From Sceloporus undulatus (Eukaryota; Chordata; Lepidosauria; Squamata; Phrynosomatidae), in NCBI RefSeq assembly GCF_019175285.1, contig NC_056527.1, forward strand, positions 108,207,129-108,271,128: a stretch of 64,000 bases of DNA. Direction: 5' to 3'. The position numbers were made by a program, and so were the translations under genes. Shown piece by piece: positions 47,217-59,906 of the stretch. How positions within the stretch are numbered: the first letter of the stretch is position 1; the number at the start of each line of letters is the position of its first letter. The notes beneath the pieces were generated by a model, which was not told where the DNA came from, searched no databases, and saw only the letters and a program-made list of their open reading frames with translations.

Positions 47217-49223
47217 TTATCCAGGCTCTCTTGGAAGTTCACAGTAGGCTCAAAAGGAAGGGGTGTCACAGTGCTGGGAGATAAAAATCCATCTCCCAGG
47301 TACACCAATGGCTATGGCAGGGATGACAACAGCAGGCAGGGAGGACTCAAACCAGTCTTTGAACTTCACTTGGAAAGGCACTGTTGAACTGAAGGGCAAT
47401 TCATTGTAATTGTCTTTTTGCCTGCTAATTAAATCACATTTACATTTCAGTCGTAAAGGTCTTTTTTTAAATGCACAGGTAAAGCAATTCTCTTCTGCTC
47501 ACACTCAGGGAAAAATCCAATCATTCAGGAGTAGGCAAGGTCATGTTTTCCAGATGTTTTTGACTACAACTCTCATAACTCCCAACCAGTATGCGCAAAG
47601 GCCAGGAATTATGAGTGTCATAGTTCACATTGGAAGACCATAAGTATTCCTGATCCTCCAAAAATCTTAAGCTTTAAGAAAGCCATCTATGGCTTTGTCT
47701 TGTCATGCAACCTAGAGACCCTGCTACTCCCACAAACATTCTTCCAGCTGACCATCACTCAGTGACATGTCTTTGATGTTTCCCCGTTTCAGACTAACAT
47801 TGTTTAGTGACCTAATATCTGCACAAGATAATCAAGTAATCCATGATTTCTAACAGAAAAGTGTAGCCTCCTTGAAAAGCCTGTCAATAGTGAGGGAAAT
47901 TCCCTCTACACATGTTCAGAGACAATTATAGCTAAACCAGGTCATTTTAAGCAAGCTCTGAGGTAAACGCTACCAGATCCTCACTCGTTTTATAGCCTTG
48001 CCAGTTTTCAGAACCTCTGCTCCTGTTAGGAAGACAGCAGGATTTCTAAAGGCTACATTTCATTTTCCCAAAAGCATTTCATTCAAACCATGACTGCAGT
48101 TTTAAATCTTCTTTTCTGTGAAATAAGCAGGACATTAATGTATTCTCATTGAAACCCATGGAATAAGAGCAGTTCTGTGGGCCTACTGACCCAAATAATT
48201 CTGTGCAACTGCTTTTTCACTATCCTTAGCAACACTTGCAGAAGTAATTTAATGCCTCTTTGCCCTACTGCCTTATTTTAAAAAAGGAATAGCAATGAAA
48301 AACATTTAGAAGTGATCCAATATCCATCACACAATCCACATGCACACATACAGTCTTTAATGACACTTATTTTCTCATACAGTACTTCACAATTGTCAGT
48401 ATGTTCTGATAGATATTATGGCTGCAACCCTACACAACCTTGCTTGAAAGTAAATCCCACTGAACTCAGTAGGGCCTATTTGACGGTACTATATTAGGAA
48501 CTAGTGTAAGCCAGAGTGATGGGTTTGGGACCTCACTAACAATAAGGGGTACCAATCTGAATAGATGCTAGTGTTCTGTCTGACATGTTAGACTACACTG
48601 TGTATCCTGAATGTTTATTAAAAACATATGAAAACACTGTTCTCCAATTAATCTGATAATTTCATATTAAATTGGGGGGAAAGAGCAGCAGCCAATGGAA
48701 ACCAATGTGTTGATATTATGTTATTTTTATAAATAAATAAATATAAACCATGAGATAAAATACCATTTCCCCAGGAAAATTTCATTCAATTTTGAGGCCA
48801 TTTTGCTGGAAACAATACAAGGGAATAGCACAGTGTTTTTGTTTGCTGTATTATTCCCTTGTCCCTTTACCACCTCCCCAGACTTTGCCAGAGTTTACAT
48901 GGTGGGTTTTGCTTGCTGCAAATATCTCAAAGCTTGACAACAATAAAAACAAGAGAGGGGAGGGAGGAAGAGGAAGTTTGTGTCAGGCTGTCTCAAGGTG
49001 CAGAGGCATGTGCAAGAAAGGGAGCCCTCGGAGTGTGAAAGAGAGGGGAAAACTGGGCAAAGAAGAGTTACATCTCTTTCAGCTGCTTAAAAAAATGAAT
49101 GAGCAAGTCCACCACTGAACTCTAGAAATGAAAGTGTATTAACCTCTCCAGAAAAAAAATGCTTATAAAGCTGCAATACTGTGGAAATGACGAAGGAGTT
49201 AGTGAGACTTACTCCTGAATATA

Positions 49224-49318
49224 CAACTGACCCTCTGTATCCAGGGATTCTGCATCCATGGCATGAAATTATTCTAGGTCCTGGAACCAAACCCCAGTGG
49301 ATGCCAAAAGGCCCACTG
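49224..49318. mobile_element. Internally deleted Tigger-like element
   Basis: CAACTGACCCTCTGTATCCA to AAAGGCCCACTG with TA on both sides; only 95 bp remain of a roughly 210-250 bp family unit. Confidence 0.65.
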
Positions 49319-50122
49319 TATATGCAAAAGACGTCATTGCACATCAGATATTCTGATCAATAGTGCATTGACTGGGGGGGAAACCACTATTCTTACTTAG
49401 TGTTAGACCACAAGCTTTGCATGTCAAAAGTTTTTCAAAGTCTGACTTTGGCTCTCTCCAGTTAAAAGATCTCAGCTGCCTGGCAAGGTTAGGAAAACCT
49501 TGCTTTCTCTCCTTCTGTGCTCATAATCCTGGAGGAAGCAGTTTTATGCATCTAGCTAATTTTAGTGTCTCAGTTTCATCATTTTACAGAGTAAGGAAGC
49601 AGCAAATACTAATCTGCAGCTCTTGGGGCTATGACCTTTTGCTCTACAACTTCAGAATCCCCCCAGTCAAAATGACCAGAACCATGGTAAGTATAGGAGA
49701 CCCTCCTTCTCCTCTGGCTGCTGAGTGAGGCTGCCAAACGCATGCTTCAAAGTCCAGTCTTCTTGATGGCATGACTAAAATCCACTCAAGAGGGAAGACT
49801 GGACTACGGCATGCTGGAGAACCTGTGGCTCTCTAGGTGTTGCTTGGACTGCCATGCCCATCAGTCCTAGGCCCTACAGACAAAAGTGAGGGAAAATGGT
49901 ACAGTAGCTGAAGTCCACCATGATCCGAAGGGCCACTTGCAGGCTCTTGCTTAGAACCAACAAGAGGCAGACTCAGTGGAAAGCAGGATCACACTCTCTC
50001 AAAAGACTGAGAAGTGATAAATAAAGCAGGTTGACACCACTTTAACTGCTGTAGACCCATGTTATGAAATCCTGGAATCTGTAGTTTTGCAAGGCCTTCT
50101 CTGCCAAACAGTGCTGGTGCCT

Positions 50123-51023
50123 TTATTATTGTTGCTGTGTGCCTTCAAGTTATGTCAGAATTACAGTCACCCAAGGTTTCATGGGTTTTCCTTGGGATGT
50201 TCTGTTCAGAGGGGTTTTTGCAATTGCCATCCTCTGAGGCTGAGAGACTGTGACTTACCCCAGGTCACCAGACATCCTCCTTTTCCAGGACAGGTCCAGG
50301 AGGAAGTCCAAAATGTCCTCCATTTTGAGGATGACTGAGAAGCAGGAATTTATATTACATTTACATTACATACAATAAATATACTTATTATTATTTATTT
50401 ATTATTAATATATATTCCAAGCAGGAATATATATTACATTTACGCTCATCCCTCCACATTCACTGGGGTTAGGGGCACAGGACCCCCGTGAATGTAGAAA
50501 AAAAAACAAATAACAAAACCACGATGTTTTTACCTGAGAGAAGACCGCTCTAGGAATCTCTAGGTCCTCCATTGCAAACTGGTGGTCAACATCTGCCAGA
50601 CACTGACCACAGAATAGCACTGGAGGAGCTACAAATGCCTAGTAGAGTGTTCTCTCTAGGAATCTCCAGGTCTTTCAGTGAGACTTTTGGTTAAAGTTGA
50701 CCATAGAGTTGCACTGGAGGACCTAGATATTCCTACAGAGAACATATTAATAAAATCCACAAATAATCAAATCCGCAAAAGTCAAACCTGCAAATGTGGA
50801 AGGATGACTGTATATTACGTTTCTAGCTTTTATTTGGGAGTGTCCTACATTTTTCTTGAATGCCCTACATGTTGTGGTGCCCTTATCCTCCTTTGCAGTT
50901 ATGACATCTGTTCACCCTGAGGGTCATCCAGTGGGTTTACATGGCTGAGCCAGGATTCAATCCTTGGTGGTCTCCAGAATCATAGTCCAAGGCTCAAGCC
51001 ACTATGTCACGCTGGATCTCACA
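50123..51023 (-). mobile_element. Sauria-type SINE, itself interrupted
   Basis: The tail half reads GCTGTGTGCCTTCAAGT...CTTACCCCAGGTCACC to about 50270. The head half resumes at about 50928 as GGTCATCCAGTGGGTTTACA and ends at GTCACGCTGGATCTCA. The roughly 650 bp between are a separate insertion. Confidence 0.75.
50271..50927. mobile_element. Unclassified DNA-element insert containing a second MITE
   Basis: Begins AGACATCCTCCTTTTCCAGG and ends TCCTCCTTTGCAGTTATGAC with nearby ATCTG; it is inserted inside the SINE. Inside it, at about 50442-50815, is another element with inverted ends: CTCATCCCTCCACATTCAC and the inverted GCAAATGTGGAAGGATGAC. Confidence 0.55.
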
Positions 51024-51407
51024 GCTGGTGCCTCACAAAACTACAAATACCAGGAGCCGTGGCAGTTCAAGTGGTGTCAAACTGCATTATTTATACAGTA
51101 TAGATGAACCCGCTGATTTTACCTTGGAGCACTTTGAACCTAAAGCCTTAAGTGTTTTGTTCCAGCAAGAGTTTCTAGACTGAAAACTGGAGAGGACTTC
51201 TGCACCTTTCCTTGTTGTGTTGAAGAGGGAATTTCAACAGATCTTGCTTCTCAAGCCACCAAGTAAGAAGCAACAGCTCTTTTGCACAACCACTGAAGGT
51301 TCAGGAGCCCTCACCAGTTTCCAGTCTGGCAACTTGTTCCGATGCTTAAAAACCGACCTGCATTTGAACAAGGAGGTGTTTATCAGGAAAGTTAATTATA
51401 TGGGGGT

Positions 51408-51640
51408 AAGGGAGCCAGCGTGGCAGTGGACTAGGGCTCTAGAGACCAGAGTTCAAATCCCTGCTAAAGGCCATGGAAACCCACTGGGTAACCCTGGAGA
51501 AGTCACACTCTCTCAGCCTCAGAGGATGTCCGTTTCAAACCTCCTCTGAACAAATCTTGCCAAGGAAACCTCATGATAAGTTTGCTTTTGGGTTGCCACG
51601 AGTCAGAGACAACTTGAAGGCACACAAAAACAACAACAAA
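51408..51640 (+). mobile_element. Near-full Sauria-type SINE
   Basis: Starts GGGAGCCAGCGTGGCAGTGG (tRNA-like head) with B-box-like GAGTTCAAATCCC. It continues through CACACTCTCTCAGCCTCAGA and GGGTTGCCACGAGTCAGAGA and ends AACAACAACAAA. 233 bp. Confidence 0.82.
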
Positions 51641-52029
51641 GCAAGTTATTAAAAGAAAATTAAACAACGGAAATGTTAGAAAACAGAAATTATAGTTATC
51701 ATAATTTTAAATGCACTGTTTTTAATCTGCTTTTTACCGTTTTTAACTGTATGTTTCAATTTTTTTAAAAGTTGTTAATGCACCAATTCTATTTTAACTT
51801 TGATCTTTTGTCTGTTTTAACAACGTTGTGTTTATTTTAATTCGTAAGTCATGTTGAGTCCCAGTCTGAGCTCACTTTTGGGTCGCCCTAAGTCTGAATG
51901 TGAAATTCATTTATGTTTCGCGTATGCCTTACTTTCACACGGAGCCTGGAAGTAATTTCATACGCAACGTTCTTTAAAATTAATTTTTGGTGAACGAAAC
52001 ACAGTTTGTGTTGGGAACAAATAAACAAG

Positions 52030-52268
52030 GGCTGGGAATGCTGTGCTATTTAAATGTTAAGGTTTGCATTTTTAACGTGTCCTATTTTAATTCCTAACTT
52101 TTTAAACGTTTAAAATGGCTTAATTGTTAAAATTTTATATTCATACATTTTAATGTTGCAATCTTTTTAAACCGTATTGTTTTAAATGTGCTGTTTGCTG
52201 CCTTGCGTCCTTATGTTGGGAGAAAGGCGGAATATAAGAAGATAATAATAATAATAATAATAATAATC
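52030..52268 (+). mobile_element. LINE 3' tail with TAA repeat
   Basis: T-rich sequence then GTTGGGAGAAAGGCGGAATA and a run of about eight TAA units, the usual end of L2/CR1-type reptile LINEs. Confidence 0.55.
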
Positions 52269-52387
52269 ATTAAAAAAGGGTGTCATTATCTCAACTGCCC
52301 ATGTAGACAATTTTGGCATATTTGGGGTTTCGGAGTCTGGGAAAAGGAAGACTCAAGAGGTATAATATTAAATATATTATACGAAAG

Positions 52388-53085
52388 CCAGCATGATGTT
52401 GTGGTTTGAGCGTTGGACTATGACTCTGGAGATCAGGGTTCGAATCCTGGCTCAGCCATGAAACGAACTGGGTGACTTTGGGCAAGTCACACTCTCTCAG
52501 CCTCAGAGGAAGGCAATGGCATTCTCTAAACGAATAAACAAATGCAGCAGCAAGATTAATTATAGCAAAAAGATGGAAAGATCAGGGAGATCTAGGAATA
52601 CAAGATTGGCATAAAGAAATACGGCAACATCTGGAATTAAGGTTAAAAAGAAGGAATAGTGAAGCAACATGGAACATAGCAAAATCAGGCAGGAAGAATG
52701 ACAGTTTTGAGGGTAGAGCAATAGGAGGATAGTAGGCTCTGGTTGTGTTTAATCTGTTTTGTCGATTGTACGTACAGCGCTGTGTAAATAAAGCGTAATA
52801 AGAATAACAAAATTAATAGTACTATTCCTTTGTGGAATTATGAATAGTTCATGAGGAAAAGAAGGCGGTAGAAGAAATGAAGATATTAATAATATTATGT
52901 GGCTGTTTTCTTTTTAAATTACTGGTTTACTTAATATTGAAATGGAGATGATTAATGTGATTTATTACACTTTGTATGTGGAATATTGTGTAAAGAGGTT
53001 TTTAAATACAAAAATAAATAAATGGTCTAAATTAATTAATCTATGACTCTGGAGGCCTGGGTTCGAATCCTGGCTCAGCCCTCTT
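52388..53085 (+). mobile_element. SINE head joined to an L1 3' end
   Basis: 52388-52522 is a SINE head with GGGTTCGAATCCTGGCTCAG. From about 52530 the plus strand encodes the end of an L1 ORF2 (AARLIIAKRWKDQGDLGIQD) up to TAG, followed by an A/T-rich 3' UTR to about 53035. A second SINE scrap (GGGTTCGAATCCTGGCTCAG again) follows at 53041-53082. Confidence 0.6.
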
Positions 53086-53097
53086 ACTTCGTCTTAC

Positions 53098-53480
53098 CTC
53101 AGTCCTGCTGTTGCCTCTGGTCCGAAGCTTCAACGCAGTTTTCTGGCATTTGGGCTACTGTCCCTTTAAATATCAGTGGCGGCGACCCTCCATTTCTTTT
53201 ATTAAGGCGAGGAGCTTGGAGTCATAACTGCGCATGCGCATACTACTCACAGTCTCACTCTTCCCAGCCGGCCTTCGCGCTTGAGAATGACGTTTTAGAA
53301 AGACACTGCGCACACGCGCTACCCTCCCCGTTTTTTTTTTTTTTGCTTTCTTCCTTATATGGGAAAAGCCTGCCTTTCCGCTTTCCGGCACTTAGCGAGT
53401 TAATTGTATGATGCGTCTCTCTCTCTCCCTCTCGCGCGCGCCTTCCCGCCTAATAACGGCTCCTCAGTGTCAGGACCATA
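53098..53480 (-). promoter_or_regulatory. TMEM219: Probable TMEM219 promoter and non-coding first exon
   Basis: A strong minus-strand donor (GGACTGAG then GTAAGAC) lies at 53097. Upstream the sequence turns GC-rich, with an exact NRF1 palindrome GCGCATGCGC at 53230-53239, a second related site (GCGCACACGCGC, about 53309-53320) and a CT/CG-rich block near 53420. It sits between the 3' end of the NUFIP2-like gene and TMEM219, which lacks a coding first exon nearby. Assignment to TMEM219 is inference; the splice would span 10.1 kb to 42986. Confidence 0.5.
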
Positions 53481-53632
53481 GAGATGAAACTTTACCTAGA
53501 AAGGCCTACTATCCGCCTTTGAAGCTTAGGGAGCCATTTTGTTTGTGGGCAACAACAAAAAAGCACTCCTTTTGAGCGATTTCCTTTAAGTTTGGGGTTG
53601 AAAATGGGTTTGGAAATAAACGGTGCCTTTTG

Positions 53633-53854
53633 GGCTGCATCCACACTGGAGAAATAACCCGGTTTGGCACCTCTTTAATTATTTTCTGGCTCAAGGCTAT
53701 GGAATTCTGGGAGTTGTTTGTTGTGGGGCCCAGAGCAGAGAAGAGCTCCGTTCTGGGCCCCATAACAAACTCCAACTCCCAGAATTCCATAGCCTTGAGC
53801 CAGAAAAAGAGCCAAAGCGGTACCAAAACGGTTTATTTCTCCAGTATGGTCCCC
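53633..53854. mobile_element. Full-length palindromic MITE (about 220 bp hairpin)
   Basis: Left arm GAGAAATAACCCGGTTTGGC and GGAATTCTGGGAGTTGTTTG. Right arm CAAACTCCAACTCCCAGAAT and GTACCAAAACGGTTTATTTC. Same family as 35780-35990. It sits just upstream of the putative TMEM219 promoter. Confidence 0.8.
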
Positions 53855-54253
53855 ATTAATCAGCATTTAAATAGACCACTGCTCCAAATCAACCCTGCAC
53901 CCCTAAAAGATGCATGGGAGGAAATGCGCCAAGCAGCATGCCCCCTCACTGTCCAGATGTGAATCTTATTTATGTTTAGGTCTTTCAAGCGTAATGTTCT
54001 CAGCCGAAGGCTTCTGACTTCTTTTGGGAAACTCCTCAAAAGCTTTTCCTATGATTTCAACAACTGAAAGAGTTTAACTTCTGTCCTTTCAAAATATGTC
54101 CCACCCATCGTGCCGCCTTCAGCACCACCGGCACCACCATCGCCAGTCGCTCTGCTGGTGACAAAGTTTGTCATTTGGCTCTGTGTTGCGCTGGGTAAGA
54201 ATCAAGACACCGACAATGCAAGAGATGTGAATTTAAATAAATTCTTTTTTGCC

Positions 54254-54259
54254 TTTATT
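54254..54259 (-). terminator. Poly(A) signal for the NUFIP2-like gene
   Basis: Minus-strand AATAAA 268 bp after the stop, leaving under 0.8 kb to the next putative promoter. Confidence 0.5.
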
Positions 54260-54526
54260 TTCAGGGGAATCCAGAGAAATTAAAAACCATGTGAAGAAAT
54301 TAAAACCAGAGCATTAAATCAGTGGGAAGAGAGGGGGATGAGGCATCAGCCCCACCCAGAACAATTTGGGCTATAACAGCAGAGGGAGGGAGGTAGGCAG
54401 GTGGCATAGCTTCCCCTTTCAAGATGCCTGGGCTTCTCCAGTCTTCAAGGGGGGTGGGGTGGGCCTTGCCTTTCCCCATGTGCCCCCCTCATATCTTAGC
54501 GGTGCTTCCCCTGGGTATTCTTGGAG

Positions 54527-57500
54527 TTAACCCTTTCCATCCAAGGTATCCGTGTAGACAATCACTCTGCTAGGAGCTATAGGAGAAATGGAATGCAGAT
54601 TCAATGAGAGATGTATCATAGGTAGTACAGTACATGAAATCCAGACCCCAGGCTTGAAGTCCCATTCCCCTATTGTATTAAGGTGACAGTGAAACCAGTC
54701 TCCTAACAATCTACACCGATAACAAAAAGTTATCCTATGACTGGTCTGAACTGTCTAAATCAGTTGCTGACTGCAGCAGCTTTCCCCATGTTCCCCAGTT
54801 TCATTCAGTATACCTTCTACATCTCCAGAAAACCAATCAGCCCAGTTACTTAGTGTCTGTCTACTTGCTTGATTCTCTGACTGCCCCTGCAGAAAGCAAG
54901 CCCTGAATTGTTGGCCTTTGCATGGTGCTGACTAATGGCTGTTGGGTGTTCTTGTCATAGGAGTCTGCCACATTTTTGTTCTCTTGTTGAAAATCTATTA
55001 CAAACACAATGTGATCCTTTCAGTGGACAGTCAAGGCTCTCGAAAACAGTCAGCATCATGCAACATTTAATGCTTCAAAATTAGGAACTATGTGCTCAAT
55101 CACAGCTAGGGCAATGTTTTGAAAAAGCCAAAGGAAGACTTCCTGTTAAAATGTGGCTTTACCTCATCTTAACTTTTGAAAGCAATTTTCCTTGAAAATC
55201 CTGTACTTGCTAAGGACATATTGTGTGCATACAGTACATCAATGGATATGTGGCAGGAAACTCACCAATGCATTGAGAAAAATTAAGTTTCTAATGCAAC
55301 CAAGTGAAGATTGGAACAATCAGTTTTCATTTGCTTTGTTTCTTAATCCAGCTGCTGCACAAAGTCTCAGCTATTGTTTCCGTTGAAAATGATAAATTGC
55401 ATACACTTGTACTCTTGGAATGACACCTCCTTTCTAAGATTTCCAATTCAGCTACACCTCTACAACTCACCTCATCCATCACCTTAAACCATAAGACTGC
55501 TTTTAACTGAGCTACAAAGGCCATCGCTCAGATACAGCCCCATTTCTGAAATCACCTAAATCACATTTTGGAAGTCATAGATTAAAACTCTGGGATCTCC
55601 TGTCAACATACAGATAACTGGGTACAAAATATCAAAGTAATTATGGCAGAAAGTAGTAGGCTACTTGCATCACTGGTCTTACAGGAGTAAGCTTAACTGA
55701 TCTATGATTCTAAAGGGTGTTCCTTCCATGACTTACCTTGATTGTGTAGTTCCCATATATGACTCCACTCTGTATTAGGAGAGGAAAGAAAAAAGGAAAA
55801 TTAGAAGCAATGCATTGACTCAGCATATTGCTAAATAAGACTCAGTATCCCTAAGCCCTCTGATATAGTTCAAGCAGCTCATTACTAAGAATTTTCTCAT
55901 TTTTAACCACTTTCAGAAACTGGTGACCAAATGCATATTGATCAGGCACCCATCTCTAGGCACAACAGGGAATAAAATCTCCAGATTTTGCCTCAATGTG
56001 CTGAAATTGATTTGCAGCCGATACTTGAATTATTAGATGTTTAAAAAATAAGGCAAGTGGGGGGGCTTTATGAAAATCTTCCACCAACTACGACTAAATC
56101 AAGCCTTCCCTTTAGCATTTCGATAGCAATAGTTGAACCCATTACAAAATATAGTGGGTGGGCTCCCTTTGACACCTACCTAGTAATTCATATATGGGTC
56201 TAGGAAAAGGAATGGCAAAGAGTAAAGTTCAAAGTTCAAATGCATTTTATCTAGCAAGCAGTGAAAAGTTGAGGAAAATAAATACCATATTCACAGTATC
56301 TGCCCTTTACTTCTTCATCAGACAGCTTGCTCTATCCCAGACCCCTTCCATACACTTTAGAAGGCCTTCCCCATATCCTGAAACATTCTCTCACCACTGC
56401 CACCCCATCCTTTATCTTTCAAATGAAAGGTCTCCTTCCCATCAACATTACCTCAATATATTCAATCAAATATACAACATCTCCAACTCCTCAATATATT
56501 AGCTCAGTCCTCATCCCTCCCTCCAGCCTCAGGCTCCTTCCAACATCTTACCTTCCAAGTGATAATTTCTTGCAGCCTGCCAGTCACCGGCTTCCATTTT
56601 TTCCCAGCAAGCTCCAGCATCTGCTTCTTCTTCCTCCTTGTCTGATGCTGTCCCACCACCCCCACCATGCCCAGCTCCTGGCTCATTGATAAAGGAGAGG
56701 CCCCATTCATTTTGAAAGATAGCTCCCAGATGCTGTTGTCGACTGCTGTCAATAGGTGGGGAACTGCTTGGGGGTGGTGCCAAGACACAATTGGGGAGGC
56801 TATTCGTGGTACGGACGGCTGAGGCAGGAACATGGCAGGCTTTCCCTGGCTGATCTAAGTTCTCTTTCAGCTTGCTGGCATACGAGATCTTGGGGATGAT
56901 CCGGGCACTGCTGCTATCGACCGGGAAAGCAGGAAGAGGCCTGAAGAGCGACCATGTTTCTTTCCCAGACTCTTCAGTGGCTGCGCTGTTGGCATTAGAT
57001 GCCACAGCAGGCTTCTCACTGGCTTTGACAGTGGTGCCTCGTTCTGACTCAGGAGATGAGGATGGAGAGGGTGGGTCTGAGTACCCTCGACGCCGATGCT
57101 GCCATCGCCCATTGGAAACGCCCTCCGGAGCACAGTGGTGGTGGCCATTGGTGCTGGGCCCCCATTCTTTGCGATCTGAGGGGTTCCCTCGGTAGGTCTT
57201 GCGGTAAGCAGCATGGAAGGGGCGGCCGTGGTAGAAGTGAGGAGGGTAGCGGCGTGGGTGATGAGGAACTGGAGGGTCCCGTTCAGACAACTGGAGATTG
57301 CGGATGTTAAGGCTGTTGGAAGGGCTCAGGGGGACACTGGGCTCTTCTGCTATCTCAGCGGGGGTGGTGTAACCATTTGACTCCCATGAACCTGAAGAGG
57401 AAGGAAAGCAACAATGAGGCAAGGTTTGGATTAGCCACATAATGTAGCATATTTACACCCCACCCTGTGGCATGTCTCTTGGGAGAGAAAATCATGCCTC

Positions 57501-59873
57501 TCTCCTCTTCCCATTACCAGTGTAAAGGCAGGAGCCCAGTCTTCCCCCCAACTTGTTGTAACTGTGCCAGAAACCATTTTTATTGACTGCATTGGTGTTA
57601 CTAAAAGTCTCCAAGCCACGGGTCTGCCAGTCCTTGGTGAATAGCAAGGAAAGATAAAAACCTGTAGCCAATAGGCCCAAATATGGTATGAGTCCCTGGC
57701 ACATTGGTTCCCAGCATCAGAAGCACTGGAGTGCATCACCACCACTGTCATTTCATATATGTACAATGTATGAGTTATCCCATGCACAACCAAAATAAAG
57801 TAAGTTATTATGTGGAGATTTGGTAAGAAGACTGAAAAATTTGCAGGTGCCAAGTCAGCTGGACATGTAAGCATTTTATGCTTTGGCTACTGCTTTTCTG
57901 TGGAATGCAGAATCCTTTCCTCCAACTTGGGGCTGAGAGGATCATGATGATACAAGAGCTGCAAGTTGCAGAGGTGATCAGAGCAGGAAAAACATAGTGT
58001 CTCACAACTTTCTAATCTACAGGAAAAAGATACACTTTAGAACAGCCAACTTCAAAACAGTGTTCCAAGTGTGGATTCCCTTTGCAGAGAAAAGGGGTTT
58101 GGGGCAAGTGCAGGAGTTCTCCTTCTGTGTACTGACATGACTGCAACCAAAATCTGAATTATCGCTTCTGAAGCTGTTTTAATCTCACTACTTTTTGTTA
58201 TTTATTCAGGCCTTCGAAGTCAGTCAAAAGAACCTGGGCCTTCAAATTGCCTATGGACCTTTGGAGACCCTATGAATTTCAGAGTTTTCTTAGCCAAGGA
58301 ATACTCAGAGGTGGTTTTACCAGTTTCTTCCTCTGAAATATAGCCTACAACACCTGGTATTACTCCCTCTTTACTAACTGCTTGAAGTTAATGGGCCTTT
58401 GTTTACACAATGGCTTCAGAATGGGAAATGCATGTTGCTCTATGGCCAGCACAGAATTGCAAGCAATTAGTATCTTGGTGAAGGGCCTAAATACTCTAAA
58501 ATCATCAGATCCTGACTGCTTTTTAGAAGCTATGCAGATTCAGTGTACACACACACACACAGTACTTAGTTGGGAGACTTCCAATGAATACCAGGTGCTG
58601 CAGGCTATATTTCTGAGGAAGGAAATGGCACACCACCTCTGGAGTGTCCCTTAACACATGGGGTCACCAAGAGCCAACAGGCTATTTGAAGGCCTTACAC
58701 ACAATATATATTGGTATGCAACTCTTTTAAAAAGTCTTTCTTCCAACAGGCTGGTGGAGGAAGTGTAAGTCTCCCTCCTTCACACCAAAACAGAAACCAA
58801 GTGGAGAAGGACTAGATGTCATTCCTTTGCCAGCCCACTCACTTTTTCACATGAAACTTCTGGTTGTCCTTGGCTACCAAGTGAGTTGTTAAATCCAAGG
58901 CTGTTTTAGCTTTAAAACATCCTGCCTCTATATTTTTAAGCTTCTCTGAGAAAAGATGGGGAAAGAAAAAACAGAAATTCTGAAAATCTATTCTCAGATG
59001 TAAGGGATCTCAAGCCAAGGCCTAAATCTCATTAATTTGGGATTGTGAAATCCTTCTTTAAAAATAGCAGAACCTTGCTGCTCTGAGAATCTGAAGTTAT
59101 AATTTTCCCAGTTGTTTTATACTCCATAAGCTTCATTGCCCTGTTAAATAAATTTTATATCTTTCCACAAGTAGGGTAGAAGGAAAAAATTGGTATCTAG
59201 CAAAGAAACAAGAGTGGCAGACAATCAAATTTTCTTCCACACTGCTTCAACAGACAAGACTGAGAGACTCTAGTGCCCATCGTGTGGAAGCCAAGATCCT
59301 GAGGGTGGAGGCATTTCACCCTGCACTGGGATGTAGCCATTCTGAGACAGAAACACACAGAGACACCATGACAGAAAGGGAAAGCCCCAATTCAGTGTAA
59401 CACACCTTCTCTGGAGACCTGGCTTGGCCTGTAGCCCAGCTCTGCTCCACCCCCTGCATGACAGAAAGAAGGTTTTATTTGCAGCAATTACAGATAAAAA
59501 AGAACAGCTTGCATTTATATGCATGTTACAAAACAGGAGCCACTGAACGGATAAATGAATAAGCGCCATCCTGGTGAGGAACAGGAAACCAGTGCTATGA
59601 GAAGAGAGTGCAGACTAGTACATTGAGAATTATCAGGGGATGGACAGGGCTCCTATATTCTGTGGAGCCCTTTCTAATGCCACGACTCTTTAATACAGTT
59701 CCTCATGTTGTGGTGATCCCCAACCATAACACTGCAGTGTCTCGGTTCCTAAAACCATTGGAAATATGTGTTTTCTTATGGTTTTAGGTGGCCCTGGTGA
59801 AAGGGTCATCTGACCCCCAAAAGGGTCATGTCCCACAGGTTGAGAACCGATGCTGTAGAGAGATGTGGCAGCC

Positions 59874-59906
<33 letters not shown>

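Larger units (their letters stand above)
50023..51110. mobile_element. Hairpin MITE split by a SINE and further inserts (nest)
   Basis: The left half (GACACCACTTTAACTGC...GTAGTTTTGCAAGGCC) ends at about 50122. The right half (CTCACAAAACTACAAATACC...CAAACTGCATTATTTATACA) resumes at 51024. The SINE between them is flanked by a 10-bp duplication, GCTGGTGCCT at 50113-50122 and 51024-51033. Confidence 0.75.
47217..53097 (-). other. Gene-free, repeat-rich stretch within the putative TMEM219 intron
   Basis: No coding exon is recognised. It contains a short Tigger-like element, a nested MITE/SINE cluster (50.0-51.1 kb), a near-full SINE, two LINE tails and an L1 3' end. A hairpin-MITE remnant lies at about 47530-47640. 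Confidence 0.55.

Noticed and set aside
52430-52460. tRNA gene suggested by the B-box GGTTCGAATCC
   Set aside because: It is the tRNA-like head of a SINE; no full cloverleaf is present and the same head recurs in other SINE copies.
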